A stretch of 64,000 bases of DNA from Giesbergeria anulus (GCF_900111115.1 NZ_FOGD01000007.1:62001-126000); one strand, 5' to 3'. Positions 7,372 to 15,567 are shown, counted from the first letter of the stretch. Translations and numbers: made by a program. The notes: generated by a model from the sequence alone, not told the origin.

Positions 7372-8028
7372 ATGTCCACCACTGATGCTGAATTTTTCTC
7401 AGAAATCAAAAAGTGCCTTACCCTACGCGACAAGCCCGATCCGCAGGAAGCGGCAGTCGCAATGGGACGGGCACAAAAACTTACCTGCAAGCACGATGCC
7501 TGCACGCAGGAAATTGGCGAATCAATCATCGATAGCCAAACCATTACAAGCGATCAAGTAGCCAATTGGGAGCTTTCGCTTGTCTCGATGGTGAGCAAAG
7601 CATTTGGCTGCCAGATGCTTGTCAGAAAAGTTTTTTACTCAACCGAAGGCAGTAGCCAAACAACCGCAGGCCAGTTCATTTTTATCGGGCAACAGGCACA
7701 GCCCGAAATCGCAGCCTACACGGCAGAAGTGCTTGCGAAGAAGTGCAAGTTTACACAAGAAAATTGGATAGAGAAGAATTCAGAGTTTATCCGTTTGGCG
7801 GGAGGAAACCAGTCAACTATCAGCAGCATGAGCAATGCCTTTTCCGAGGGCTGGGTACGGGCAGTTGGGCGGCTTGTACGAGATTTATCGAATACGCCTG
7901 ACACTGAAAAGGCGATTGCAGCTACTGCCAGAAAGAGAATAGTAAAAGGAGCCACGGAATACATCGCACGACAAGTTACGAATGCTGATGACCTCAGAAA
8001 AAGAAAACTTGAAATTGGCTTGAGCTAA
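7372..8028 (+). CDS. DUF2786 domain protein, 218 aa
   Basis: Residues about 8-42 fit the DUF2786 signature (FFSEIKKCLTLRDKPDPQEA, then AVAMGRAQKLTCKH), a short helical motif found in plasmid and phage proteins. The remainder is typical of the C-terminal partner domain of such proteins, with helical SEGWVRAVGRLV and RKRIVKGATEYIARQV. The family's molecular role is not established. A possible regulated promoter lies just upstream. Confidence 0.75.
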   Translation: MSTTDAEFFSEIKKCLTLRDKPDPQEAAVAMGRAQKLTCKHDACTQEIGESIIDSQTITSDQVANWELSLVSMVSKAFGCQMLVRKVFYSTEGSSQTTAGQFIFIGQQAQPEIAAYTAEVLAKKCKFTQENWIEKNSEFIRLAGGNQSTISSMSNAFSEGWVRAVGRLVRDLSNTPDTEKAIAATARKRIVKGATEYIARQVTNADDLRKRKLEIGLS

Positions 8029-8057
8029 TCTAAGATCAAGTAAAAGTTTTAGATCGA

Positions 8058-8876
8058 ATGTCAGAATTAACAAAAAACCAATCAGCGGAAGGGCCAGTAA
8101 ATTGCACCGCCTCAGAACTCTCCACTTATTTGCAGGCGCTGGCGGAGGGGTATTTGCCGACCTTCTACTCGGACACCAGCCAATCTGCGCCGTCGAAATC
8201 AATGAGTATTGCCAGCAGGTCTTATCAGCGCGTCAGGCGGATGGTGTCCTTCCGTGGTTTCCCATCTTTGCAGATGTCACGAAATTCGATGGGCGACCTT
8301 GGAATGGAATCGCAGACATTGTGTGCGGCGGATTCCCGTGCCAAGACATTTCCAGCGGTGGAAATTCCAGTGGTGGAAAAGGGGCTGGGCTGGACGGGGA
8401 AAGAAGCGGACTTTGGCGAGAAATGGCACGGATTATCTCTGAAGTTCAACCCCGCTACGTCCTGGTGGAAAACTCACCACTGCTTGTTTCCAGAGGACTT
8501 GCCACAGTCCTCGCTGACCTTGCCTCAATGGGGTTTGATGCTCGGTGGGGAGTTGTGGGAGCCAGTGATGTTGGAGCGCCCCACGAACGCAAACGCATTT
8601 GGATTGTTGGATACAACACCCACAAAGGTTATGCCAGTGGAGCGGGAATTACCACCCGAACGAGTCACTGTCCAAGCCAACGGAAAGCCTCGCAAAATAA
8701 GCAAAAAGGGCAAGTCTGGCAGCATGAACTGGGCGCAGTCGATGTTGCACAAAGGGCTGATTCCTACGCCGGAGCTTTGCGAGTATTACATGGGATGGCC
8801 GATAGGCACAACCGCCTTGAGGCCCTTGGAAATGGGCAAGTTCCAAGAGTGGTTGCAGAGGCATGGTGGCGCATGA
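8058..8876 (+). CDS. Overprinted ORF sharing DNA with the methyltransferase gene
   Basis: This 272-aa frame covers almost the same bases as the methyltransferase at 8102-8887 in another frame. It has protein-like features of its own: an opening segment TASELSTYLQALAEGYLPTF, SFRGFPS, a Trp-rich WWKTHHCLFPED, and a C-terminus ALRPLEMGKFQEWLQRHGG preceded by YYMGWPIG. The last motifs resemble ones I recall beside or within Dcm-type methyltransferases. Two long, mutually overlapping frames with recognisable motifs suggest genuine dual coding, but only expression data can show that both are made. Confidence 0.5.
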   Translation: MSELTKNQSAEGPVNCTASELSTYLQALAEGYLPTFYSDTSQSAPSKSMSIASRSYQRVRRMVSFRGFPSLQMSRNSMGDLGMESQTLCAADSRAKTFPAVEIPVVEKGLGWTGKEADFGEKWHGLSLKFNPATSWWKTHHCLFPEDLPQSSLTLPQWGLMLGGELWEPVMLERPTNANAFGLLDTTPTKVMPVERELPPERVTVQANGKPRKISKKGKSGSMNWAQSMLHKGLIPTPELCEYYMGWPIGTTALRPLEMGKFQEWLQRHGGA

Positions 8877-8887
8877 CCACCCCCTGA
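8102..8887 (+). CDS. DNA cytosine-C5 methyltransferase, 261 aa
   Basis: It transfers methyl groups from S-adenosylmethionine to C5 of cytosine. Motif I is LFAGAGGG (9-16), motif IV GGFPCQ with nucleophile C80, motif VI VENS (122-125, usually ENV), motif VIII ERKRIW, and motif X ALGNGQVP near the C-terminus. The target recognition region is short. The start is TTG, supported by GGAAGG nine bases upstream and by lack of any ATG before motif I. No restriction endonuclease gene is adjacent, so it is probably an orphan enzyme that modifies the element against host restriction. It overlaps a second long frame for 775 bp. Confidence 0.9.
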   Translation: MHRLRTLHLFAGAGGGVFADLLLGHQPICAVEINEYCQQVLSARQADGVLPWFPIFADVTKFDGRPWNGIADIVCGGFPCQDISSGGNSSGGKGAGLDGERSGLWREMARIISEVQPRYVLVENSPLLVSRGLATVLADLASMGFDARWGVVGASDVGAPHERKRIWIVGYNTHKGYASGAGITTRTSHCPSQRKASQNKQKGQVWQHELGAVDVAQRADSYAGALRVLHGMADRHNRLEALGNGQVPRVVAEAWWRMTTP

Positions 8888-8901
8888 CCAGCAGCAGCGA
8901 C

Positions 8902-8923
8902 GACCGGCCAAATTTGGCCGGTC
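8902..8923. repeat. Dispersed palindrome, copy 2
   Basis: Perfect 22-bp palindrome 14 nt after the methyltransferase stop, preceded by the frequent AGCGAC context. Confidence 0.95.
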
Positions 8924-8971
8924 TAAAAATCCCGACCGCCCCCACCAACCACCAGTATCAGGATAGAAAAA

Positions 8972-9484
8972 ATGCACGCAGCCACTATCGCCCAAAGCCT
9001 CAAGGATCGCGGCTTTGCCATCAAGAGCGCCCAAGAAGGCACCGCCGAGGCGGATGGCATGGTTGCGCTATCAGAGCTTGTCCACGTCCAAGTTTCAACC
9101 TACGGGAGCAGTGTCAGCGTTGTAGCCCAAACTGCCAGCGACGAATCCCTCCAATTCTACCCAGCACGCGATGCCAGCGACATTGATGGCCTAGCCAGCG
9201 ATATTGGCAAAGCAATGGCTGGCACAACAGAAAAAGCACCCGCCGCCAGCAAATACGAAGAACTGGACGAGGCTATCAAAAACTATATCAAAAAAACCCC
9301 TGAAAAACATCCGGTTCATTCCCAAAACTTGCTAAACATAGCGGCATCCAATCTTGGACGCGATATGTACCGTGGCGATGACAAAGAATGGCGCTTGATT
9401 GACCGTCGATTACAGGTGCTAAAAAAAGCAGGGCAAATCAAATACTCGCGCAAACTTTCTCGCTGGACATTGGTTCCTGCATGA
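8972..9484 (+). CDS. Hypothetical protein with winged-helix-like C-terminal domain
   Basis: The 170-aa product has an N-terminal alpha/beta part (1-85) and a C-terminal domain (93-168). The latter is paralogous to the protein at 12294: both read KY-ELD-AIK, then LLNIAA, RG--KE--LI--R-Q-L--AGQ--YSR, RW-LV. The pattern of helices ending in a beta hairpin suggests a winged helix that may bind DNA. Function is not known. Confidence 0.7.
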   Translation: MHAATIAQSLKDRGFAIKSAQEGTAEADGMVALSELVHVQVSTYGSSVSVVAQTASDESLQFYPARDASDIDGLASDIGKAMAGTTEKAPAASKYEELDEAIKNYIKKTPEKHPVHSQNLLNIAASNLGRDMYRGDDKEWRLIDRRLQVLKKAGQIKYSRKLSRWTLVPA

Positions 9485-9519
9485 GCGCGAAATCTCTGCC
9501 ACTAACCTGAGTTACTGAA

Positions 9520-9705
9520 ATGCCTGATTTTGAGAGAGTCTTAGACAACTTGCGCGAGCAATGTAGCCCCACGCCGGAATCCCGTTCTTATGCGAAGGGA
9601 TACACGGAAGGAAAAACCAAGGCCCGCATTCAGATACTGCTTGTTTTGATTGCCGTCACGCTCATAGTAGCTATTTCTGAAATCGGTTTTTTAATGTCGT
9701 CGTAG
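9520..9705 (+). CDS. Small membrane protein, 61 aa
   Basis: A polar N-terminal half is followed by one hydrophobic helix (about 37-58: IQILLVLIAVTLIVAISEIG). It would be a single-pass inner-membrane protein. No strong ribosome-binding site is visible and no family is known. Confidence 0.5.
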   Translation: MPDFERVLDNLREQCSPTPESRSYAKGYTEGKTKARIQILLVLIAVTLIVAISEIGFLMSS

Positions 9706-9715
9706 GCTCAAGAAA

Positions 9716-9783
9716 TTGACCATCTTAAAACTTGCGCTATTATCACGCCAAGTTTCGGCAGGTAATAATTGTTCTGCCTTTTT
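9716..9783 (+). promoter_or_regulatory. Promoter plus possible attenuator
   Basis: TTGACC (9716-9721), a 17-nt spacer and ATTATC (9739-9744) form a good sigma70-type promoter. Downstream, GGCAG (9757-9761) pairs with CTGCC (9774-9778) followed by five T, a weak terminator lying between promoter and the gene at 9807. Confidence 0.45.
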
Positions 9784-9806
9784 GAAATTTTCGCCTTGGA
9801 GAGAAT

Positions 9807-10070
9807 ATGACGATTGATGTTATCGCGGTCAATATGTGTACGAACAAGGTTCGCTTGCTTGCTGAAAACAAGAGCGAGCGGAATGCGGAAAGTATTATTT
9901 TGATGGCTGTGCAGCGCCTTGGCTGTGATACAGAGTTTTTTGCAGATGCTCCAGCAGGAGCCTACAAGGACGGTGACACTTGGCGTGAGCTAGATAAGGA
10001 AACGTCTGAAAGCACTGACAGTCCAGATGACAGTCTTACCAATAAAAACTCCAATCTGAGTGTCGAATAA
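9807..10070 (+). CDS. Hypothetical acidic protein, 87 aa
   Basis: GGAGAG precedes the ATG, and the promoter at 9716 lies upstream. The first 60 residues look folded (RNAESIILMAVQRLGCDTEF, then GDTWRELD), followed by a Ser/Asp-rich acidic tail. It stops three nt before the next ATG, so these genes form an operon. No family recognised. Confidence 0.65.
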   Translation: MTIDVIAVNMCTNKVRLLAENKSERNAESIILMAVQRLGCDTEFFADAPAGAYKDGDTWRELDKETSESTDSPDDSLTNKNSNLSVE

Positions 10071-10073
10071 AGA

Positions 10074-10505
10074 ATGTTTACTGTTGGTCAAAGACTCTGG
10101 CTGGTGCCGAATAAGTATGTGGGCTATATGGGTGAGCCACGCGAGGTAGAAATCGAGAAAGTGGGGCGTGTGTGGCTCACAACCAAAAATGGGCAGTATC
10201 GCATTTCAGCCGAAACCCTCACGGTTGATGGTGGCCAATACTCATCACCGGGCCAGTGCTACTTGAGCAAAGAAGCATGGGAGGCGGAAGTACAGCTTCG
10301 GCGTGCGTGGGAGGCGTTGCGCGGTGAAATCAGCTCAGAGGGTAGTCCACCCAACAAACTGACCGTGGAGCGAATCAAAGAGGCGCGTGAACTGCTGTTC
10401 GGTGGGTGCGGTGCGTGCGGGGATGCGTGCAAGTCTCGCGGGTCGTGCCGCTTAGGCGATGAATCACCGCCGCCGCCTAACTGGGAGAGAGCATGGCGAA
10501 ATTGA
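10074..10505 (+). CDS. Phage-type hypothetical protein with Cys-rich C-terminus, 143 aa
   Basis: The N-terminal half (10-75) is beta-rich and resembles small phage proteins (VGRVWLTTKNGQYRISAETL). Near the C-terminus is GCGACGDACKSRGSC, closely similar to the end of the protein at 10900 (GCAACGDTCKSR), so the two share a small metal-binding tail. It overlaps the next gene by 13 nt. Confidence 0.65.
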   Translation: MFTVGQRLWLVPNKYVGYMGEPREVEIEKVGRVWLTTKNGQYRISAETLTVDGGQYSSPGQCYLSKEAWEAEVQLRRAWEALRGEISSEGSPPNKLTVERIKEARELLFGGCGACGDACKSRGSCRLGDESPPPPNWERAWRN

Positions 10506-10762
10506 AGGTATTTGGAGGGCTGGTGCAGATGGGTGCGCGCGGGCAGTGCCGTACCGTTGTTGCGGCCACCAGCCAAGCCAAGGCCGCAGGGGCGCTTGGT
10601 TGTAGCCTGCACGAGTTACGCGCGTGGTGGAGCGTAAGCGGGAACAAAGACGATCTTGCCGCCGCGCTGCCGAACCCTGGGCAGGTATTCATGGCGAGCA
10701 GCAGCATGGGCCGAGACTTTCGACCCGTGGTGCAAGTAGGTGGCGCGTGGGTTGATGCCTAG
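10493..10762 (+). CDS. Hypothetical protein, 89 aa
   Basis: GGGAGAGAG precedes the ATG. The sequence (GQCRTVVAATSQAKAAGALG, then CSLHELRAWWSVSGN) resembles small plasmid/phage proteins with a short helix-turn-helix-like centre. It is the last gene before palindrome copy 3. Confidence 0.65.
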   Translation: MAKLKVFGGLVQMGARGQCRTVVAATSQAKAAGALGCSLHELRAWWSVSGNKDDLAAALPNPGQVFMASSSMGRDFRPVVQVGGAWVDA

Positions 10763-10778
10763 CGCCCGAATCACCAGC

Positions 10779-10800
10779 GACCGGCCAAATTTGGCCGGTC
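10779..10800. repeat. Dispersed palindrome, copy 3
   Basis: Perfect 22-bp palindrome 16 nt after a stop codon, followed by TAATAAAAATCCCGATC, much like the flank of copy 2. Confidence 0.95.
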
Positions 10801-10899
10801 TAATAAAAATCCCGATCAACCCCAGACCACCAGCACCTGATTGAGCGGCCAGCCAAGCCACGCAAGTCCGCCTAGTGCGGGCCTTTATTTGGAGAGAAC

Positions 10900-11253
10900 A
10901 TGAGTTACACACCAACACCGGGGCCACTGCCGGGAGAACAGTGGCAGCCAAGCAATGGCGATGTCGGCTATAGCTTTCTATCAGACTGGTGCGGCAACTG
11001 TGCGCGCGATTCTGCAATGCGTGACGACTGCGCTGTCGAAGACTGCGACGACAACGAAAAATGCGAAATCATCGGTGCCTCCTTCCGTGGCGAGGCTGTG
11101 GAGTGGCGGCGTATGCCTGAAGGCGAAGTGAAGTGCATCGCCTTCGTACCAGCAGGGCAGCCAATTCCTGCCGCGCGCTGCACCAGCACCAGCGAACTTT
11201 TCAATATCGATGGATGCGCTGCGTGCGGGGATACGTGCAAGTCACGCACTTGA
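10900..11253 (+). CDS. Cys-rich phage-type protein, 117 aa
   Basis: TTGGAGAGAAC precedes the ATG. Cysteines are clustered (WCGNCARD, DDCAVEDC, then GCAACGDTC at the end), suggesting two metal sites. The central part (GEVKCIAFVPAGQPIPAARC) resembles small phage proteins. Role unknown. Confidence 0.65.
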   Translation: MSYTPTPGPLPGEQWQPSNGDVGYSFLSDWCGNCARDSAMRDDCAVEDCDDNEKCEIIGASFRGEAVEWRRMPEGEVKCIAFVPAGQPIPAARCTSTSELFNIDGCAACGDTCKSRT

Positions 11254-11291
11254 AACCACTGCCCAGAGAGGCTACCGAAGGATTCTGCAAA

Positions 11292-11448
11292 ATGACTGAA
11301 CAAAGCCCCCAATATCTAGCCCCTGCCTCTGCCAGCACCTACAGGCATCGACTCCCCATTCAATAGGAATGAGGCGGTGCGCCAGCCACTGACGGATGGG
11401 CGCAAGGAGCAGGCCACCATCGCCCCGCGTGAAACCAACAACAACTGA
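11292..11448 (+). pseudogene. Possible frameshifted small gene
   Basis: ATG at 11292 opens a 24-codon frame. From about 11345 another frame continues with coding-like sequence (GIDSPFNRNEAVRQPLTDGR) to TGA at 11448. A frameshift in a small phage-type gene would explain this; the evidence is composition only. Confidence 0.3.
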
Positions 11449-11492
11449 ATAGAAGTTCAGGCTCAGATAAATAATAGCCAAACTTTAAGATT

Positions 11493-11957
11493 ATGAAAGT
11501 CAAAGAAACATTAATTCAAGTTATCGCAAGAGTAGCAATCATTATAAGCGGCTTATTCTCTCCTGCCATTATAGCTTTCTCAATAGTGACTGGAAATGAA
11601 TGGCTGCGAAACACAACTGCAATTGTTGCTGCCACATTGATGTTTTTTTATTTTGTCTCGCTTACGCTTCAGTCTTCCACTCAAGGCACGGTGACAAACC
11701 AACCGAAAGAATCTATGGACACATCCACCATCAGTCAATGCCAATGCAGGCGGTGCCTACGGGACAGGAATGAAGGAACTACGCTGGGGCCACTATTTTT
11801 GCCAGCAGAAGCCACGCAGATGATTGTTTGCCCGGTGTGCGGAGACAAGCGCTGCATTCATGCCCACGACCACGAAGCGCCCTGCGCCAAGGCCGATTTG
11901 CATGGGCATAACTTATGGGTAGCGCACCATTTATCAAGACCCGACACCAGCAATTAA
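11493..11957 (+). CDS. Membrane-anchored protein with zinc-ribbon-like end, 154 aa
   Basis: Residues 9-32 and 38-58 are hydrophobic and likely span the membrane. The C-terminal half, from MDTSTISQCQCRRC, has paired cysteines (CPVCGDKRC) and His residues in a pattern common in stand-alone phage proteins. It therefore looks like a fusion of a membrane leader to a cytoplasmic zinc domain, or an internal start at residue 75 gives the usual short form. The N-terminus resembles the broken gene at 61156 (MK-KE-LI). Confidence 0.6.
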   Translation: MKVKETLIQVIARVAIIISGLFSPAIIAFSIVTGNEWLRNTTAIVAATLMFFYFVSLTLQSSTQGTVTNQPKESMDTSTISQCQCRRCLRDRNEGTTLGPLFLPAEATQMIVCPVCGDKRCIHAHDHEAPCAKADLHGHNLWVAHHLSRPDTSN

Positions 11958-11976
11958 ATTACCAAGGAAATTTATA

Positions 11977-12165
11977 ATGGAAATTGTGCCAATAACTATG
12001 GGTGAAGGCGATATGCACTGCGCCCCGAATTGCCCATACCTATTGACCGACCCTGATCGGATGTGCTTTGGCACTTGCAAACTCGATGGACGCGCCTTGG
12101 GATACTACGACTGGTATCTGGCCCATTGCAAAGGACAACTTGAAGAAGAACATGGGCAGGATTAA
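11977..12165 (+). CDS. Cys-rich small protein, 62 aa
   Basis: AAGGAAATTTATA precedes the ATG. Five cysteines (MHCAPNCPYL, RMCFGTCKL, AHCKG) suggest a small metal-binding fold. No family known. Confidence 0.6.
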   Translation: MEIVPITMGEGDMHCAPNCPYLLTDPDRMCFGTCKLDGRALGYYDWYLAHCKGQLEEEHGQD

Positions 12166-12182
12166 ATCCTAAAGTGCTAAAG

Positions 12183-12238
12183 AATTCCGTTATTAAATTT
12201 CACGGAATTGAACCTCGTGAAATCAATGACAATATAAT
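12183..12238 (+). promoter_or_regulatory. Inverted repeat and promoter-like sequence
   Basis: AATTCCGT (12183-12190) and ACGGAATT (12202-12209) form an 8-bp inverted repeat. TTGAAC (12208) and TATAAT (12233-12238), 19 nt apart, could be a promoter for the gene at 12294. Confidence 0.35.
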
Positions 12239-12293
12239 GTAAATGCCAGACAGGCGCTAAATACCATGCTTTTTTGTTCAGAATTAAAAGTTA

Positions 12294-12575
12294 ATGAAAT
12301 TTATGCCTACTGAAATCAAAATCAACAAATACAAAGAACTCGACGATGCTATCAAAGAGCACATTCGGCAAAACCTAGGAATTCACCCAATTTGGGTAAC
12401 GAAATTACTCAATATCGCGGCAATTGAGCTTGGGTTCGATTTTTACCGTGGAGGCAATAAGGAATGTAAGTTGATTGAGCAGCGAATTCAGGCGCTGCGG
12501 GAAGCGGGGCAGGTGATGTATTCACGACAATTTTTTCGATGGGAATTAGTATCCGAACAAAACAAGAACGCATAA
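12294..12575 (+). CDS. Stand-alone winged-helix-like domain, 93 aa
   Basis: The whole protein is homologous to residues 93-168 of the protein at 8972 (LLNIAA, FYRGGNKECKLIEQRIQALR, YSRQFFRWELV). It looks like the same domain without its N-terminal partner, possibly DNA binding. The start could also be the ATG three codons downstream. Confidence 0.65.
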   Translation: MKFMPTEIKINKYKELDDAIKEHIRQNLGIHPIWVTKLLNIAAIELGFDFYRGGNKECKLIEQRIQALREAGQVMYSRQFFRWELVSEQNKNA

Positions 12576-12585
12576 GGGAAAGCAA

Positions 12586-12786
12586 ATGGTAAAGAATGGA
12601 TTTGTTCTGGCCGTGAAAAGGGGAAATGGCTGGTTTTTTAAGAGCTTCCATGAGCGGAAAGAGTTTGCTGAAAATGCACTACACCGGACAATTGACACAG
12701 ATGCACTCCGCGTCTTTCCAGCGTTGGTGAGGTTTTCATTCAATGGCATGGTACAGAAATGGATTGAAGCCGCTAACCCCAGCTAG
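12586..12786 (+). CDS. Hypothetical protein, 66 aa
   Basis: AAGGGAAAGCAA precedes the ATG. Short, basic and aromatic (FVLAVKRGNGWFFKSFHERK). Unknown. It is the last + strand gene before the convergent - strand replication block. Confidence 0.6.
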   Translation: MVKNGFVLAVKRGNGWFFKSFHERKEFAENALHRTIDTDALRVFPALVRFSFNGMVQKWIEAANPS

Positions 12787-12807
12787 GTGAGGTGACAGTC
12801 CACCAAC

Positions 12808-12829
12808 GACCGGCCAAATTTGGCCGGTC
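12808..12829. repeat. Dispersed palindrome, copy 4
   Basis: Perfect 22-bp palindrome between convergent genes, 21 nt after the + strand stop and 2 nt before the - strand terminator. Confidence 0.95.
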
Positions 12830-12831
12830 AT

Positions 12832-12857
12832 AAAAAAACCCGCCACGATGGGCGGGT
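12832..12857 (-). terminator. Terminator of the primase gene
   Basis: ACCCGCC and GGCGGGT enclose a 6-nt loop. On the - strand the stem is followed by seven T (A-run 12832-12838), giving a strong terminator for the gene ending at 12880. Weaker T-tracts on the + side may make it bidirectional. Confidence 0.8.
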
Positions 12858-12879
12858 TTGGTTTTGGAGGGTTTGCATT

Positions 12880-13965
12880 TCAGGCAACAGCTACAGCAGC
12901 ATGGCTTTGGCGCTCAGGGATGACAAAGAACTCGTGCTTTCCGTCAATCCAGAGATCGTCAAAATCTACCCCGGCAACCGGAGGCATCCGCAGATCAACT
13001 GTCAAACCGTCCTTCTCGGCCCGCTCTTTCAGTATCAAAGCATAGTACAGACCCGGACGAAGCCCGGACTTCGGATTGGGATGGTCATTATCCCCAGCAA
13101 TAATGAGATGCTTAGTATCTTTTGGCCAAATGAATTTGGCCAAATTGTAGCAATTCAGTGCTGCATGGGTGGAATATTGATTTTCTGTAGCAGCAACCCA
13201 TGCAAGACCATTTTCAATCCCCTCTGCCACTATCGCGGTGCTGGACTTGCAGCGGTTCAACTTGACGGATTCACCTGCAATTTTATTCACCGTAGCAGTC
13301 ATCATTTTTTTGACTTGCTTAGGTGAAACAGGTGCTTTTTGCCCCGGCATCTTGGCAGACAAGTAGGTTCTGTGAATCGATACAGCTTTACTCGGATCGC
13401 CCCAATTCACTACATATCCAAGCATTGCTGGGTGTCGAGATGTTGCGCCCGTATCTTCATCCTTGTGGAATAAAGAAGGGTGAAATCTCAAAAACCGCGA
13501 TACCCATTCCGAATTTAACCCCGGTATTCTGGTTTCCAAATATGCTTGTGCCAAACTCCCTTGCAAATTTTTGCTGCCACGAGACACCGAAATCAAGTAG
13601 CTTCTTGCCTTCTCGATTTCTTCCGGTGTTTTTTCTGTTTCAGTAATAATTGGTGTTTTTCTTGTGTAGGAATTTGCAGGTGCGCCGTAAAGATGATCTC
13701 GAATCATCCGCACAGCATCCGCATCCGAGATACCATGCACCAGTGCAAGCAATCTCACCCCATCACCAGCACCACAGTTACAAATCCAGTCACCTCTCCC
13801 TTTTTTATTGATAAATCGAAAACGCGAATGACCAGCCCGCTCTATTGGGCAAGGGCCACGCTTTTTTGGATTAGCTATCAAAGCAGCATCTACTCCCAAG
13901 TGGGGCAAAAGATGAAGCCATTCTAAATTTCCGAAATCGATCTCCGGATATGCTTGTTCTTCCAT
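12880..13965 (-). CDS. Toprim-domain plasmid primase
   Basis: This 361-aa protein looks like a plasmid/phage primase. The N-terminus has a CHC2-like zinc region (C39-P, H46, then WICNCGAGDG at 60-69). The C-terminal half contains Toprim signatures: the acidic VAEGIENGLAW and HLIIAGDNDHP with its DxD-like pair. Such enzymes make RNA primers for replication or for the complementary strand after conjugative transfer. The ATG at 13965 follows AAAGGAAATT. The gene sits downstream of ssb in the same orientation, and a terminator closes it. Confidence 0.8.
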   Translation of the reverse strand: MEEQAYPEIDFGNLEWLHLLPHLGVDAALIANPKKRGPCPIERAGHSRFRFINKKGRGDWICNCGAGDGVRLLALVHGISDADAVRMIRDHLYGAPANSYTRKTPIITETEKTPEEIEKARSYLISVSRGSKNLQGSLAQAYLETRIPGLNSEWVSRFLRFHPSLFHKDEDTGATSRHPAMLGYVVNWGDPSKAVSIHRTYLSAKMPGQKAPVSPKQVKKMMTATVNKIAGESVKLNRCKSSTAIVAEGIENGLAWVAATENQYSTHAALNCYNLAKFIWPKDTKHLIIAGDNDHPNPKSGLRPGLYYALILKERAEKDGLTVDLRMPPVAGVDFDDLWIDGKHEFFVIPERQSHAAVAVA

Positions 13966-14078
13966 AATTTCCTTTCCCCAAAATAGGGTGTTGTAATAAT
14001 TACAACGCTTATCTATGGATTTCAGAAAATCCATAGACAAGCCCTGTTGGGCCTGTCTCCTTTATTAAAACCTATGGT

Positions 14079-14555
14079 TCAGAACGGAATATCATCATCA
14101 CCAAAATCTCGTTCAGTAAAGTGTTCATCTTGGTTTTGCGATGGTGCCGAGGAATGACGAGGTGCCGGAGCAGAATTGCCACTACCATATCCATCATTGC
14201 CACCATCAGTGCTGTCACTATTACCCCGGTTTCCCAGCATTTGCATAACGTCAGCGCGAATTTCAGTCACGTACTGTCTAACCCCATCTTTCTCCCAGCT
14301 TCGTGTGCGCAAAGAGCCTTCCACATAGATTTGAGAACCTTTGTGGAGGTACTTTCCTACAATGCCCGCCAAGCCACCACTGAACACAATACGGTGCCAT
14401 TCAGTTTGTTCTCTGGCATCGCCAGTTTGCTTATCCCTCCATTTGTCAGTGGTGGCAATGGTCACGTTAGCCACCTGACCACCACCTTGGAAAGTACGAA
14501 TCTCAGGGTCTTTTCCCAAATTGCCGACGATAATAACTTTGTTGATGGACGCCAT
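14079..14555 (-). CDS. ssb: Single-stranded DNA-binding protein
   Basis: The 158-aa product has the OB-fold of SSB at residues 1-110 ([40 protein letters not shown]), a Gly/Ser/Asn/Gln linker and the acidic tip DDDIPF that recruits partner proteins. SSB coats single-stranded DNA during replication and transfer. Plasmid copies support establishment in the recipient. GAAAGGAAATTTTT lies before the ATG. Confidence 0.97.
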   Translation of the reverse strand: MASINKVIIVGNLGKDPEIRTFQGGGQVANVTIATTDKWRDKQTGDAREQTEWHRIVFSGGLAGIVGKYLHKGSQIYVEGSLRTRSWEKDGVRQYVTEIRADVMQMLGNRGNSDSTDGGNDGYGSGNSAPAPRHSSAPSQNQDEHFTERDFGDDDIPF

Positions 14556-14627
14556 AAAAATTTCCTTTCAGTAAAATGATTTTGCACCAGCGACAAGGGC
14601 TACTTATCACTGAATGCTTGCTAGTTT

Positions 14628-15479
14628 TTAGATGATTTCAACTTCGTAGCTGTTACGCACGCCGTTTTTCGTCACACCACCTAATTCTTTGGAAAAGGTT
14701 TCAACCCCTTTCTTCAGAACCACGTTATCCCCAACCGAGAACTTCCCAGCCAAGAACAATTTTTCAAGTTCAACACCACTGTATTGCACATCTGACCCAT
14801 CAGCAGTTTTCAAAACAACCGTAAAGGTGGTGTAAGCACCACGACCTTGCGGCCTGATAACTGCTTTATCAGCAAAAACAACTTTTCCTTTTGTGATTTT
14901 CACCACGCCCGGATCGTTATTCACTTGCTGGTTTTTGCTATTGATTTCCCATTTCTGGGGCGGTGTTACGCTAGAAAGAAAATCAGCTTCAGATGCCGAA
15001 TTTCCTTCTTTCATAACAGGCCCGGCATCAGTGGCGATACCGAGTTCACGCTTGGTAAACTCGATTGCACCTGCCATTGAGAAGTCCATTTTTTCTTTGT
15101 GTGCAATATCTGGTGTGTAGTCCCGAAGGGCAACACGCTCAAATAACTGCTCCGTGGTAGTTTCCCAAGAGTAGTTTGGGCGTGGTTTTGTCATGACACG
15201 CTCGACTCTATTGTTATAGATGCGAAGGTACACATGGCAATCACCAACGCGAATCATTTTGGTTAAACGAGCAATTTTAAACTCATGATCTACACCATGA
15301 GCTACTGCTTCGCCAGCATTCAGTGCGTCCTTAGAAATCTTTTCCTTCAGTTCGCTCAGGGTCATTTTTTCCTCAACAATCACCGAGGATTTTTCAGAGG
15401 AGAATTGAGCCATCACTTCAGTGAAAAAACTTTTGGTGATAATTCTTGCAACCGAAATTGCATTTTGTAAGCGTTCCAT
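14628..15479 (-). CDS. Hypothetical protein, 283 aa, possible KfrB-like end
   Basis: GAGGAAAAGT precedes the ATG at 15479. The N-terminal 150 residues are unrecognised. The last 80 (KGKVVFADKAVIRPQGRGAY, VQYSGVELEKLF, FSVGDNVVLKKG) resemble the KfrB-type domain of plasmid proteins, a small beta domain ending in a G-D-x-V-x-L turn. It lies directly upstream of ssb, so a role in DNA metabolism is possible, but this is inference. Confidence 0.6.
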   Translation of the reverse strand: MERLQNAISVARIITKSFFTEVMAQFSSEKSSVIVEEKMTLSELKEKISKDALNAGEAVAHGVDHEFKIARLTKMIRVGDCHVYLRIYNNRVERVMTKPRPNYSWETTTEQLFERVALRDYTPDIAHKEKMDFSMAGAIEFTKRELGIATDAGPVMKEGNSASEADFLSSVTPPQKWEINSKNQQVNNDPGVVKITKGKVVFADKAVIRPQGRGAYTTFTVVLKTADGSDVQYSGVELEKLFLAGKFSVGDNVVLKKGVETFSKELGGVTKNGVRNSYEVEII

Positions 15480-15567
15480 ACTTTTCCTCAAAAGAGAGTT
15501 GATAAAACCGCTTCCTCAATGCAGACGTAATCTGCACTCAGGAGGCAGCTTTTGCTACCTCTTTTTT

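Noticed and set aside
12820-13326. 168-codon + strand frame
   Set aside because: Antisense to the Toprim primase and starting inside its terminator.
14121-14579. 152-codon + strand frame over ssb
   Set aside because: Antisense shadow of a clearly identified SSB gene.
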